This document shows positions 24,618 through 33,678 of a stretch of DNA of 36,813 nucleotides, one piece after another (position 1 is the stretch's first letter; the number at the start of each line of letters is the position of its first letter). Made by a program: the position numbers and the translations under genes. This DNA is from Planctomycetales bacterium. GTDB taxonomy: Bacteria > Planctomycetota > Planctomycetia > Isosphaerales > Isosphaeraceae. Where the stretch lies: positions 1 to 36,813 of the forward strand of contig DAIDHX010000211.1 of the NCBI GenBank assembly GCA_027451885.1, given 5' to 3'. The notes beneath the pieces were generated by a model, which saw only the letters and a program-made list of their open reading frames with translations, made no database searches and was not told the origin of the DNA.

Positions 24618-25382
24618 ATGGCGAAGGCACGACGAGTCGCGGGGGCGAAAACGATGGCAACACGCGCACGCAAGGGCACGGACGTGAAGGCGCACACCCG
24701 CAAGGTTCTCCGGGCGCTCGTCCGGGAGTATCCTGACTCACACTGTGCGCTTCTGCATGCCAACCCCTACGAGTTACTGGTCGCGACGATCCTGTCGGCT
24801 CAATGCACCGACGCCAGGGTGAATCTGACGACCCCCGCGCTTTTCAGACGCTATCCCAGCCCACGCGCCCTGGCCGCCGCGGACCCCGCCGAGCTCGAAG
24901 CGCTGATCCGCTCAACCGGATTCTTTCGTTCCAAGGCCAGGAACTTGCTCGCCATGGCGCAGGCCGTCGTTGAAACGCATCAGGGCGAGATCCCCCGCCG
25001 GCTTGACGACCTGGTCACACTCGCGGGCGTCGGCCGCAAGACCGCGAACGTGGTCATGGGCACGGCCTTCGGAGAGCCCTCGGGCGTCGTGGTCGACACC
25101 CACGTCAAGCGGCTTTCCAAACGCCTCGGGCTCACCACCCAACTCGACCCCGTCAAAATCGAGGCCGACCTCATGGCGGTCGTTCCCCGCAAGGAATGGA
25201 TTGACCTGAGCCATCGCCTGATCGAGCATGGGCGCAAGGTATGCCTTGCACGCGCGCCTCGTTGCCAGGCTTGCGCGCTTGCCGAGGTCTGTCCCAAGGT
25301 CGGCGTCACGACCGGCAAAGCTCAGGTAAAAGCCGGCAAACGGAGCTCACGAGCCCGCGCGTCGACTAAAGTTAAAGCGTGA
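24618..25382 (+). CDS. nth: Endonuclease III (DNA glycosylase/AP lyase)
   Basis: 254 residues from the ATG at 24618; ATG 24654 is an alternative, because the first 20 residues are a basic extension. The helix-hairpin-helix-GPD fold shows [35 protein letters not shown] with catalytic Lys141, and [10 protein letters not shown] with catalytic Asp160. The C-terminal 4Fe-4S loop has the exact C-x6-C-x2-C-x5-C spacing (Cys209, 216, 219, 225). The enzyme removes oxidised pyrimidines and nicks abasic sites in base excision repair. A lysine/arginine-rich tail follows the cluster. metF and queG follow on the same strand. Confidence 0.96.
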   Translation: MAKARRVAGAKTMATRARKGTDVKAHTRKVLRALVREYPDSHCALLHANPYELLVATILSAQCTDARVNLTTPALFRRYPSPRALAAADPAELEALIRSTGFFRSKARNLLAMAQAVVETHQGEIPRRLDDLVTLAGVGRKTANVVMGTAFGEPSGVVVDTHVKRLSKRLGLTTQLDPVKIEADLMAVVPRKEWIDLSHRLIEHGRKVCLARAPRCQACALAEVCPKVGVTTGKAQVKAGKRSSRARASTKVKA

Positions 25383-25443
25383 GCGGCTCGGCTTGAATCT
25401 CGTCCGCGCAACCTTGATCCCAGGGAAAGCGATCGGCAGCCTT

Positions 25444-26349
25444 ATGCATATTCAGGACATTTTTCGCGATCAGGCCACCACGTTCAGCTTTGAGTTCTTC
25501 CCGCCCAGGTCGGACCGAGCGTGGGAAGAGCTGTTCCGATCGATCGCGCAGCTCCAGGCGCTTGCGCCATCGTTTGTCTCAGTGACCTACGGCGCGGGGG
25601 GTTCAACGCGTGAGCGGACGTTCGACCTGATTGTGCGAATTCAGCGTGAGACAGCGCTTACGGCGGTGTCGCATTTGACGTGCGTGTGCCACTCGCGGCA
25701 GGATCTCGGAGCGATTCTCGAGCGTTACGAGCAGTCGGGGATCGAGAACATCCTCGCGCTTGGCGGCGATCCGCCGCGGGGGCTGGAGGGCTATGACCGG
25801 GCACAGGACGCATTCCAGCACGCCGAGCAGCTCGTTGATTTCATACGTTCGCGGCCGGCGGGGGGGCGTGGATTCGGCATCGGCGTCGCCGGCTTTCCCG
25901 AGGGACACCCCGCCACGCCCAATCGACTGCGTGAGCTCGACTACCTGAAGCGCAAGGTCGACGCCGGCGCCGATTACATCTGCACGCAGCTCTTCTTCGA
26001 CAACCGCGACTTCTACGATTTTCGCGAACGTTGCGAGCTCGCCGGCGTGAAGGTGCCGATCCTTGCCGGGATCATGCCAATCACCTCCCGGGAGAATCTC
26101 GAACGGATCGCCGAGCTGGCTCTGGGCGCGCGAATCCCCGCTCGGCTCTTGCGCGCGCTCGGGCGCTGCGACGATTCCGGATCCGTTGCCAATGTCGGCG
26201 TCCACTGGGCAACCGAGCAATGCCGCGACCTGCTCGACAACCAGGTGCGAGGCATTCATTTCTATACGTTGAACCGCTCCGACGCCACGCGACGGATCTA
26301 CGACAGCCTGGGGGTCAAGGACTCGCGGGCGCTCGCCCGGCGGCCATAA
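25444..26349 (+). CDS. metF: Methylenetetrahydrofolate reductase (MetF)
   Basis: 301 residues from the ATG at 25444; an upstream in-frame TTG is less likely. The TIM-barrel signatures are present: FSFEFFPPRSDRAWEEL with the catalytic Glu, FVSVTYGAGGSTRERT, LTCVCHSRQDL, NILALGGDPP, IGVAGFPEGHP, GADYICTQLFFDN and VPILAGIMPI. It reduces 5,10-methylene-THF to 5-methyl-THF using FAD and NAD(P)H for methionine synthesis. Length and motif order match bacterial MetF. It lies 61 bases after nth and 16 bases before queG, so a three-gene unit is likely. Confidence 0.96.
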   Translation: MHIQDIFRDQATTFSFEFFPPRSDRAWEELFRSIAQLQALAPSFVSVTYGAGGSTRERTFDLIVRIQRETALTAVSHLTCVCHSRQDLGAILERYEQSGIENILALGGDPPRGLEGYDRAQDAFQHAEQLVDFIRSRPAGGRGFGIGVAGFPEGHPATPNRLRELDYLKRKVDAGADYICTQLFFDNRDFYDFRERCELAGVKVPILAGIMPITSRENLERIAELALGARIPARLLRALGRCDDSGSVANVGVHWATEQCRDLLDNQVRGIHFYTLNRSDATRRIYDSLGVKDSRALARRP

Positions 26350-26365
26350 TTCGACCGAGGATCCC

Positions 26366-27499
26366 ATGGCGGCTGCCGAACTGTCGCGCAGGCTCAAGCA
26401 CGAGGCCATTCGGCTCGGGCTCGATGCCGTGGGGATCGCCCCCGCCGTGACGCCGGCCGGTTATCCCAACTATCTCACCTGGCTCCGCAAGGGACACGCC
26501 GCCGGCATGGCCTACATGGAGCGCGAGCCCTCGCTCCGCGCGCAACCCGAATGCGTGCTTGAAGGCGTTCGATCGGTCATCGTGGCCAGCCTGGTCTATG
26601 GCTCTGCGCACGCGGCTGTTCCGCCGGGACGAGCGAGCGGTCGAATCGCACGCTACGCCCAGGGGGCGGACTATCATCAGGTGCTCAAGGCCAGGCTCAA
26701 CCGCCTGCTCGAATGGCTCGAGCACGAAGCGCCCGGCGCCCGCGGTCGGGCCGTCGTCGATACCGCCCCGATCCTGGAACGCGATTACGCCCAGGCGGCC
26801 GGCCTGGGCTGGATTGCCAAGAACACGATGCTCATCCACCGCCGGCTCGGAAGCTTCACCTTCCTGGGCTGCTTGCTAACCGATCTTGAGCTCGAGTACG
26901 ACGAACCCTCGGCCAAAAGCTACTGCGGAACCTGCACCCGCTGTCTGGACGCATGTCCCACCCAGGCTTTTGCCGGTCCCTATGAGCTCGACGCCAGGCG
27001 CTGTATCAGTTACTGGACGATCGAGCACCGTGGAATCGTGCCTGACGAGACCGCGTCCGCGCTTGGCGGCTGGGCGTTTGGGTGTGACATCTGCCAGGAG
27101 GTTTGCCCCTGGAATCGCAAGGCGCCCGCGGGGGGCGATCCCGAGCTCGAGCCGCGTCCGGAGTGGGCAAATCCCGATCTGATCGCATGGCTTGAGCGCT
27201 CGGCCGCGGAATGGAAGACACGACTCGCCGGCTCAGCCCTCGAGCGAGCCGGGCGCCGTGGGTTGGTCCGAAACGCCGCGCTCGTGCTCGGCGGCCGCCG
27301 CGCTATTGAGGCCGTCGAACCCCTCGCCAAACTCCTGAAATCAACGCAGACCCATCCCGTCGTCCGTGCCGCCGCACGCTGGGCGCTCAAGCAAATCGGC
27401 ACGCCCCGGGCGCTCGAAGCGCTCGCGGATTCCGCCAATGACCAGGCTCAAACCCCAGTAACGCCAGACCGGCGAGTCGCGCTCGACCCGCCGGCCTGA
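26366..27499 (+). CDS. queG: Epoxyqueuosine reductase QueG
   Basis: 377 residues from an ATG preceded by GAGG. The N-terminal cobalamin-binding part contains RYAQGADYHQVLK and VVDTAPILERDYAQAAGLGW with the catalytic Asp132. Two 4Fe-4S sites follow: CGTCTRCLDACPTQAF (Cys187, 190, 193, 197) and CDICQEVCPWN (Cys240, 243, 247, with Cys213 as the likely fourth ligand). The C-terminal 80 residues look like HEAT-type helices (AAARWALKQIG) used for tRNA recognition. The enzyme performs the last step of queuosine synthesis on tRNA, reducing epoxyqueuosine. No tgt or queA is in the window. Confidence 0.96.
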   Translation: MAAAELSRRLKHEAIRLGLDAVGIAPAVTPAGYPNYLTWLRKGHAAGMAYMEREPSLRAQPECVLEGVRSVIVASLVYGSAHAAVPPGRASGRIARYAQGADYHQVLKARLNRLLEWLEHEAPGARGRAVVDTAPILERDYAQAAGLGWIAKNTMLIHRRLGSFTFLGCLLTDLELEYDEPSAKSYCGTCTRCLDACPTQAFAGPYELDARRCISYWTIEHRGIVPDETASALGGWAFGCDICQEVCPWNRKAPAGGDPELEPRPEWANPDLIAWLERSAAEWKTRLAGSALERAGRRGLVRNAALVLGGRRAIEAVEPLAKLLKSTQTHPVVRAAARWALKQIGTPRALEALADSANDQAQTPVTPDRRVALDPPA

Positions 27500-27552
27500 A
27501 ACCTTCGCAATCCGAAGCGCCCCCGGAGGAACAGAGACGCCTCAAGCCTTCC

Positions 27553-28524
27553 TCACGATGTCGGCGAGTACACCACCGGCGAAATCGCACCCGAGATCGA
27601 CTGCCCAAAGCCGTCGACCGTCGTCACGGTGAATGTGTTCGAGCCCTTCACGAGCGGGACCAGGATGCTGTAGGTACCGTTCGCGGCCACCGTGGTGGAC
27701 ACCGACGCGCCACCTTGCTGGTCGACAAAGGTCACCGACGCGCCCGGAGTCGCCTGCCCCGCGAAATGGACCGTGCTGTACGGGCTCGTACGATTCGCGC
27801 CCGGGTCCGACGCAGGATCGAGATTCACCGAGACCACAGGGCTCACCAGCGTCGACGCCCCAAGATCCTGCTGCGCCGTGAGGAAGTCGGCGTGGTTGAT
27901 GACTCCATTACGGTTGACGTCGGCGTCGAAGTTGTAATTCGAGCTCATCGCCGTCATGCCGTTGTCTTTCTTGATCGTTTGCAGGTCGCTCCGCGTCACC
28001 GTGCCGGTCCCCGCAACGTCGCCCGGCAGATAGAAGCCCACCAGATACTGGCCCACCGAATTCTGCGCACCCTTCACAATCACCGAATACTGCCCGGCCG
28101 GCTGGCCGCTTTTGGGCACGGGCAAGGTCACAAGCGCCGCGGTCGTCGACTGATTACCCAGGTGATTCGCCTTGGCAACCTTGCGATCGTAGCGCGTATG
28201 CTCGACGTGGAGCATGTGCCCATTCGCGGTCTCCACGCCCACCACAACCGGCTTGACGGCCACCGTGCTCGCACCCGACGATGACGCCGGCGAGGCGGCA
28301 GCGACGTCGATCCCGATCACAATCTTACCGTGCTTGTTACCCGTGAACAGCGTCGGGTTGATCTGAAAATTGATCGACGAGAACTGTCCCGGCGTGGAAA
28401 TCTTACCGGGCATGATCGCAAACGTACTGCCCTGGCCTGCGCTCAGAACCACCCGGTCTTCGAGGCGATCGAGCGCAAGATGCAATCGGCGCTGGGCTGG
28501 GCGGGGATGATGAGACGGCTTCAT
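27553..28524 (-). CDS. Exported dockerin-containing protein with LEDRVVLS N-terminus
   Basis: 323 residues from the ATG at 28524, which has AAGGAGG five bases upstream. The N-terminus RRLHLALDRLEDRVVLSAG is the LExRxVLS export-type signature of planctomycete surface proteins. A beta-rich region (about 35-160) follows. A type I dockerin pair (about 168-222) has two calcium loops: GDVAGTGTVTRSDL and DADVNRNGVINHADF. The C-terminal about 85 residues (GQATPGASVTFVDQ, GTYSILVPLVKGSNTFTVT) form an Ig-like bacterial domain. Dockerins bind cohesins; no cohesin protein is in the window. Function otherwise unknown. Confidence 0.88.
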   Translation of the reverse strand: MKPSHHPRPAQRRLHLALDRLEDRVVLSAGQGSTFAIMPGKISTPGQFSSINFQINPTLFTGNKHGKIVIGIDVAAASPASSSGASTVAVKPVVVGVETANGHMLHVEHTRYDRKVAKANHLGNQSTTAALVTLPVPKSGQPAGQYSVIVKGAQNSVGQYLVGFYLPGDVAGTGTVTRSDLQTIKKDNGMTAMSSNYNFDADVNRNGVINHADFLTAQQDLGASTLVSPVVSVNLDPASDPGANRTSPYSTVHFAGQATPGASVTFVDQQGGASVSTTVAANGTYSILVPLVKGSNTFTVTTVDGFGQSISGAISPVVYSPTS

Positions 28525-28744
28525 TGGCCCTCCTTGGCCATCGACCAGCGAGATGGGATGATTCGGTCGATCGCGGGTCGACCGCCGGAATCTCGTCCTG
28601 GACCGCAGGCGCACAAGCCGTGGCGATCCGATTCTTCGTTATTATCGTTAAGATCCACCGCCCAACGTCACATTTCCTGAGAAAAATCTGGACCGAATCG
28701 AGCGGGGTGAACTGCGCAGGGAAGCTCGAACGGCCGGGAGACTC

Positions 28745-30109
28745 TCAGGACGCGATCGCACCCTGGGCAACTTCGCCGTAATGCGGCCTGGGCACCGAAC
28801 CAGTCGGAATCTCGCCCGGGTTCGCGACGGTCTCGTTGCGCCGGGCCCAAACACGCCAGGCGACGAAGGCGTAAAGAACCACGCCGGCCCACAGGAACGC
28901 GCCATAGCCCTGCGCGATCTCGTGCGCCTGCCCCTCGCCAAACAGGCCGCCGATGTCGGTGGACGTGGCGGCCATCAGGCAGAACGAGACCGCCCACGAC
29001 CCCACAAGCGCAGCCCGGCCGCGCGGCCCAAGCCGGTTCGAAAAGAACTCGCCCACCAGGTACGCATAGGGCAAAAGCACCGTCACGTAGTGATGCTTCC
29101 AGCTCCGCTCCGAAACAAAGAGCATGGTGAGCACCACAAGCGCCGCCTCGCCCAGTAATCGGGAATCCTTGCGATTCGAGGTCGGCGTGCGGCACAGGAT
29201 CGCAAGCATGATCACCATGCCGATCGCAAGCCCCTTGATCAGCCCCGCCACCGCCCACTTCGGCCACGAGAAAATGTTCAAATCAAAATGGACCTGATAG
29301 CGGCCAGCGCCTGGCGTGAGCTCGGTGAACAGCCGCGAGATCACGCCGGAAAGCGCCTGGTTCGCATCTTGCGAGCTGGTCGCCCCCTTCATCACATAAG
29401 GCGTGATCATGTTGTTCCACCAGGTGCCCAGGCACTCGCCGTTGAACTCAGGCCCGATCACAAGGCTGGGCACAATCAGCAGGAAGATGCCCATGCCAAG
29501 CATGCCCCATGTCAACGTGCGCCACGATCGTTTATATGCGAAATAGACGAAGAAAAGCGCGGGAGTCACCTTGTAGGCCGTCGCAAGCGCAAGCAGCAAA
29601 CCCGCGGTTCGATCCCGGTTCGTGCGCCAGGCGATAAACATGGCCATAACCAGAAACAGGATCAGCAAATTGTTATTACCGTGGTGCAAATCGCCCAGTA
29701 TCGGCCGCAAGCTCAGCAAGAGAACAAGCGATCGGAACATGGGCGGGAACGGGCGCCCCACGGGGCGAACGACTTCAAGACACCAGAAGAGCGTGATCGT
29801 GGTCAGAACGACCTTGATTGCGAACCAGGTCATCGCCCCCGTGACCGTGGGCAAGGTCATGAGGGGATAGAGGGTAATGGGCATGATGGGCGGAGTGGGG
29901 AAATTCATCTTGTTATCATAGATGTTCACCCCCTTCCAGAACTTGAGGACCTGGGGCCGCCAGCGCACGAATGCGCTTCGGTCCTCCGAAGCCTTCGTGT
30001 AATAGAAGGCCGCGGCGATCAAGACAATGACCGCCCAGAGGATGCTGAAGGTCCGGCTCGAGAGCCGCTCGATGCCGGGGTCGCTCGCTGGGGCGTCGAT
30101 CACTGCCAC
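28745..30109 (-). CDS. GT87-type (DUF2029) polyprenol-linked mannosyltransferase-like membrane protein
   Basis: 454 residues from a GTG at 30109 with AAGGGG upstream. Roughly ten hydrophobic helices. The first loop carries YTKASEDRSAFVRWRPQVLK and GVNIYDNKMNFPTPPIMPIT, then LYPLMTLP. The motif FPTPPxxxxLYPLMxLP followed by ILGDLHHGNNNLLILFL matches GT87/DUF2029 proteins, which use polyprenyl-phosphate sugars to build extracytoplasmic glycans. The acidic residues of the first loop would be catalytic. It follows the other membrane gene on the same strand after 59 bases. Donor and acceptor are unknown. Confidence 0.85.
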   Translation of the reverse strand: MAVIDAPASDPGIERLSSRTFSILWAVIVLIAAAFYYTKASEDRSAFVRWRPQVLKFWKGVNIYDNKMNFPTPPIMPITLYPLMTLPTVTGAMTWFAIKVVLTTITLFWCLEVVRPVGRPFPPMFRSLVLLLSLRPILGDLHHGNNNLLILFLVMAMFIAWRTNRDRTAGLLLALATAYKVTPALFFVYFAYKRSWRTLTWGMLGMGIFLLIVPSLVIGPEFNGECLGTWWNNMITPYVMKGATSSQDANQALSGVISRLFTELTPGAGRYQVHFDLNIFSWPKWAVAGLIKGLAIGMVIMLAILCRTPTSNRKDSRLLGEAALVVLTMLFVSERSWKHHYVTVLLPYAYLVGEFFSNRLGPRGRAALVGSWAVSFCLMAATSTDIGGLFGEGQAHEIAQGYGAFLWAGVVLYAFVAWRVWARRNETVANPGEIPTGSVPRPHYGEVAQGAIAS

Positions 30110-30168
30110 CTCATTCCCCTTCCCTGGAGAAAGCCGGCAAAGGCTCGATCCATCTCGTGCGGCGAAGG

Positions 30169-32229
30169 TCAGAATGCCCCCGACACGGGGAACCGAATCT
30201 CGACCTCGTGCACTCCCGCCGGAGGTTGCAAGCGAATCAGAGGCACAGGATCATCCTCTTGACGTTCCTGCGACCATGCAACCGGCGGACGGGTCGTAAG
30301 ACCCGGGGCGGAGTGATACCGCAGCACGAGCGATCCGTCAAGATCGGGGTTGATCTCCTTTAGGCGTAACACACCGGGCGCGGCCTCGACCACGGCTGAA
30401 CCGCGCAAACACTTGCCACCAATGCCCTTAAACCGCCCTAACAGCATCCGGCCGTCGTCTTCCACAATCTCCACCAGGGCGGGATTCTCCTTGCAGATCC
30501 GCCGCGCCCGGGCACTGTGGCAAAGAATGGCGTCGGGACCGTAAAGCCTCGCGTAACGCTCGAGCTCGCCGCGTCCCCAGTCTTTTTTGCCGCAGAGCTT
30601 GCCCTCCCCAAACTGAGTAAAGTTGGTCAAGAGCGACGCATGCAGATAAGGTCCGCCGATCAGCTCAATCCCCAGGAGCTCGGGCAAGAGCCCGCTCAGG
30701 CGCCCGCCCTGGTAGGGATCCGGCTCGCCAGGAACGGCGAAGCCCGACTCCTCGTACAACAAACGCTCGCCCGGCTTGAGATGCTTCTTCAGAACCGCAA
30801 GCACCCAGTTCATCCGCGGGGAGGGCCTGCTTGAAAGAAAAGGCTCGGCGGCAAACGCATTGATGCGGATCAGTTCAACCACGGGGTAACCCAGAATGCG
30901 AATCGCCAGGATCGCGGAGCCCACGACCACCCAGTAATCGAGGCGATCGAAGCCCCAGGGGCCGGCCGTGATCCTCCTGAGAACCTGGTCGACGCACATC
31001 CCGCCCGCGAGCGCAAGCGCGGTATAGAACATGTAGGTGTGCCGGCCGGGCTGGAGAAAATCGAGCGCCCGGCTCGATCCGGAAAGATAGCCCCAGAACA
31101 GGCTCGCGAGCACAAACCCAACAACGGCCCACCCCCGCGCACCATAACGCTTGACCAGCAGCATGAGCCCCGGGATTCCGATCGCGAGCAGGATCGCCTC
31201 GATGGGCGCCTCGGAGTAGAAGATCTGTTTGAGACGCTGGATCGCGCCCTCCGGATGATTGAAGGCGAAATCGCTCGCGCCCTTGGTCGAAGCAAGGGCG
31301 ATTCCCGGCCAAAGCCAGAAGGAGTTGGCGGCAAGTACGAACACGGGCAGGCTCCAGACTCCGACATGGCGCCCCAGCGTGAGCCCTGCGCTCTGCCCCC
31401 GCGGCGTGCGAGACCTGCGTGCCGCCAAGAAGTACGCCAGCAGCGCGGCGGGCGCAAGCACCATCGCGGTCGTCAGGTGAACAAGAAACGCGAGCGAAAG
31501 CCAGAGCCATGCAAGCCCGAATCGCCCCAGCCCGCCCAGCGTGAGATACTGAGCGAATGCCCCAAGCGCAGCGAGGGCAACCGGCCCCGCCAGAAAGTAG
31601 GGGACCATCCCGAAGCTGACGTACTTGATGGGAAAATCGGTCCAGATGTAGGCAAAGTAGCCGATCACGGCAAAGGCCACGCCCCGCGCGGGGATCTTCC
31701 AGAATCGAGCCGCGACCACCAGGATCACAGGAGCGAGCGAGGCGGCAAGAAACAGATAGAGCTTGTAGAGCAGCGCTGGGCGAACTCCAGGGGCGAGCGC
31801 AAACACCAGATCAGGCAACGTCGACGACGACGGATAGACCGCGCTTTTCATGTAGCCGGCCATGAAGCTGGGATCGTAGCCGGCGGTCGTGAACGAATCA
31901 CGCAGAAAGGTTCGCGTCACGAGCGCGGAGTGATAATAGAGCGGGTGATCGTCGCGCCAGGGGGGGAATTCCCCGCCGAACCCGCGCAGACCGCCAAGCC
32001 CAAGCCAGATCAGGCTCCCGTGGAAGACCAGAACTCCCACGGTCACGAGCACCGCGATGAGCGTGCCAGCGCGACCGCTGGGCCTCGCGGCCAGGTCGGG
32101 AGCTATCGCGTAAGACTCGGATTCCTGGCCGCCACCAGGTGCAGCGACGACCGTTGGCTGGGCGCCAACCGTGTCGGCCAGGGGGATCGGGCCCAGGTCG
32201 GATACCGAAGGTGGCCTCGACCTCGTCAC
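30169..32229 (-). CDS. Large polytopic membrane protein, GT-C-like
   Basis: 686 residues from a GTG at 32229. After a cytoplasmic 55-residue N-terminus there are about 12 membrane segments, then a soluble C-terminal region of about 200 residues. The first extracytoplasmic loop carries FPPWRDDHPLYYHSALV, an Asp-Asp context like the metal- and donor-binding loop of GT-C glycosyltransferases, and then AGYDPSFMAGYMKSAVYPSS. The overall architecture resembles PMT/YfhO-like glycan enzymes, but I see no signature that fixes a family. The downstream GT87 gene makes a shared role in cell-surface glycan assembly likely. The tRNA gene ends 71 bases upstream on the same strand. Confidence 0.8.
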   Translation of the reverse strand: MTRSRPPSVSDLGPIPLADTVGAQPTVVAAPGGGQESESYAIAPDLAARPSGRAGTLIAVLVTVGVLVFHGSLIWLGLGGLRGFGGEFPPWRDDHPLYYHSALVTRTFLRDSFTTAGYDPSFMAGYMKSAVYPSSSTLPDLVFALAPGVRPALLYKLYLFLAASLAPVILVVAARFWKIPARGVAFAVIGYFAYIWTDFPIKYVSFGMVPYFLAGPVALAALGAFAQYLTLGGLGRFGLAWLWLSLAFLVHLTTAMVLAPAALLAYFLAARRSRTPRGQSAGLTLGRHVGVWSLPVFVLAANSFWLWPGIALASTKGASDFAFNHPEGAIQRLKQIFYSEAPIEAILLAIGIPGLMLLVKRYGARGWAVVGFVLASLFWGYLSGSSRALDFLQPGRHTYMFYTALALAGGMCVDQVLRRITAGPWGFDRLDYWVVVGSAILAIRILGYPVVELIRINAFAAEPFLSSRPSPRMNWVLAVLKKHLKPGERLLYEESGFAVPGEPDPYQGGRLSGLLPELLGIELIGGPYLHASLLTNFTQFGEGKLCGKKDWGRGELERYARLYGPDAILCHSARARRICKENPALVEIVEDDGRMLLGRFKGIGGKCLRGSAVVEAAPGVLRLKEINPDLDGSLVLRYHSAPGLTTRPPVAWSQERQEDDPVPLIRLQPPAGVHEVEIRFPVSGAF

Positions 32230-32300
32230 ACTCGACGCTCGCGATTCAAAGAATCAGGAAAGCGGGCCCTCGAGAGCCCGCTCGAATCAACTATCGCAAG

Positions 32301-32712
32301 TGCGGCTCGCAGGATTCGAACCTGCAACCAAGGGATTCAAGGGCCCTCGCGTTTCCACGAGGCTTGGACTATCTCACCCTCCCTGCACTCTCGAGCCCCG
32401 ATCCCGGCATTGCCAGAACCTGACGCTCGTGAGACCTGGAGGCCGGGCGCTCAAGGCGGGGATTATTGTTGGGGCTCACCCCGCTAGTCTCTGAACCTTC
32501 CTGGCCACCCGAGCCCGGCCAGGCTTGGCTGCGGATTGCCCTGTCACCCGGTTCCTGACAAAACCCGCCGCTCCAGAGGCAAGCGGCAGGCTCAGCCAGA
32601 ATTCGCCAGGCAATTTAGGTTTCCCGCAATTCACCCGGATCGCGTGCGAAAGTTGCCTTCCGCCGCCACCATTCGCGATGAGTCCCCTGCTCTGCCGTTG
32701 AGCTAGAGCCGC
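32301..32712 (-). tRNA. tRNA with CAT anticodon, interrupted by a group I intron (probably elongator Met)
   Basis: The 5' exon (32712-32678) begins GCGGCTC, has a D-arm GCTC...GAGC and anticodon stem GGGGA, and stops after CTCAT. The 3' exon (32337-32301) begins AATCCCT, has a T-arm GCAGGTTCGAATCCTGC, and ends GAGCCGC plus discriminator A. The two acceptor strands pair perfectly (7 of 7). The anticodon stem GGGGA/TCCCT closes a seven-base loop CTCATAA. The joined tRNA is 72 nt with no encoded CCA. The loop and stem (GGACTCATAATCC-like) suggest elongator tRNA-Met; tRNA-Ile2, whose CAT is modified to read ATA, is not excluded. Confidence 0.93.
32338..32677 (-). ncRNA. Self-splicing group I intron inside the tRNA(CAT) gene
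   Basis: The 340-nt intervening sequence starts after a T (last base of the anticodon) and ends with G, as group I introns require. The conserved core elements occur in order on the minus strand: P, AATTGCGGGAAACC (32618-32631); Q, AATCCGCAGCC (32527-32537); R, GTTCAGAGACTA (32485-32496); S, GAGATAGTCC (32366-32375). A P9-type hairpin with a GAAA tetraloop lies at 32345-32362. An internal guide GTGG (intron 9-12) can pair with TCAT of the exon through a terminal U.G. No homing endonuclease frame is inside. Insertion in the anticodon loop is like the IC3 introns of Azoarcus tRNA-Ile(CAU). Confidence 0.93.
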
Positions 32713-32805
32713 GGATCCAGACGATTCATGCTCGCCGTTTCCGTCGCGAAATTCCAGTGGCCATCGTCCCAGACACGTCCCGCCACCCGGGAGGCACGCC
32801 CGGGC

Positions 32806-33678
32806 TCAGCTCGGGCTGCCCGACAACGATGTCTCGGCGTCACGCACCTTCGGCAAACGAACGTCGTAGGCGATCCGGAAGAACTTCATCACCTGGATCG
32901 CCAGATACGTCATGTCGATCTCCCACCAGGCCATGCCGTGGCGTGCAGAGGTCTGATAGGCGTGATGGTTGTTGTGCCAGCCCTCGCCGTACGTCAGCAT
33001 CGCGACCCACCAGAGATTGGTCGACTTATCACGGGTGACGTGCGAGCGATAGCCCCAAACGTGCGTGGCGGAATTGACCAGCCAGGTCGAATGGAGCACG
33101 AACACCGTGCGCACAAACCCGCCCCAGACCAGCCAGCTCATGCCGCCGGCCAGGTAGAGCGCCGCAAACAACGCCAGAGGCGCGATGAAATGGTACTTGT
33201 CGAGCCAGCGATGAACCGGGTCGCTGTTGAGGTCAGGCGCCCAGCGATCGTAATAAGCGTCGCAGTGATTGTTCTGGTCTTCAACGCGCATCCACCAGTA
33301 CATGTGAGCCCAAAAGAATCCACGCAAGGGCGTATGCGTGTCGTCTTCCTGGTCGGAGAACGCGTGATGGCGGCGATGGTCAGCCACCCAGCCAATCGCT
33401 CCACCTTCCGATGCGGAATTTCCGATGAAGGTCATCACATACTCAAGCCAGGCTGGACGAACCGCGAAGCTGCGATGTGTTAGCAGGCGATGGTATGTGA
33501 GGCAAATCCCAATTCCACCCGTTAGCCAGTGCAGCAACAGGCAGAGCAGGAGCCCCGACCACGAAAAGTATGCGAAGTTAAAGGCCAGCAAGGCGCCGGC
33601 GTGTAAAGCCCCGATCCAGATGAGTGGTCCCCATGCGATTCGGTAGGAAGGTTGGAGGCCAGCGGTCGTCGTCGTCAT
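32806..33678 (-). CDS. Acyl-CoA/fatty-acid delta-9-type desaturase
   Basis: 290 residues from the ATG at 33678, with AAGGG seven bases upstream; a longer in-frame extension to 33867 lacks support. The three histidine boxes are exact: HRLLTH (63-68), HRRHH (101-105) and HNNHH (235-239), separated by two pairs of membrane helices. DQEDDTHTPLRGFFWAHMYW after box 2 is typical of the stearoyl-CoA/acyl-lipid desaturase family. The enzyme is a di-iron membrane protein that inserts a double bond into saturated acyl chains using oxygen and needs an external electron donor; none is nearby. The tRNA gene follows on the same strand. Confidence 0.95.
   Translation of the reverse strand: MTTTTAGLQPSYRIAWGPLIWIGALHAGALLAFNFAYFSWSGLLLCLLLHWLTGGIGICLTYHRLLTHRSFAVRPAWLEYVMTFIGNSASEGGAIGWVADHRRHHAFSDQEDDTHTPLRGFFWAHMYWWMRVEDQNNHCDAYYDRWAPDLNSDPVHRWLDKYHFIAPLALFAALYLAGGMSWLVWGGFVRTVFVLHSTWLVNSATHVWGYRSHVTRDKSTNLWWVAMLTYGEGWHNNHHAYQTSARHGMAWWEIDMTYLAIQVMKFFRIAYDVRLPKVRDAETSLSGSPS

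Noticed and set aside
29288-30262. 324-codon plus-strand frame
   Set aside because: Antisense to the GT87-type gene; charged low-complexity sequence with no start signal.
31039-32487. 482-codon plus-strand frame
   Set aside because: It is antisense to the 686-residue membrane protein and runs through the tRNA 3' exon and intron; composition is Arg/Gln/Pro rich with no domain.
32301-32712. tmRNA or RNase P RNA
   Set aside because: The T-arm and acceptor looked tmRNA-like at first, but the 5' part has a normal D-arm and CAT anticodon, and the insert has group I core elements instead of a tag frame.
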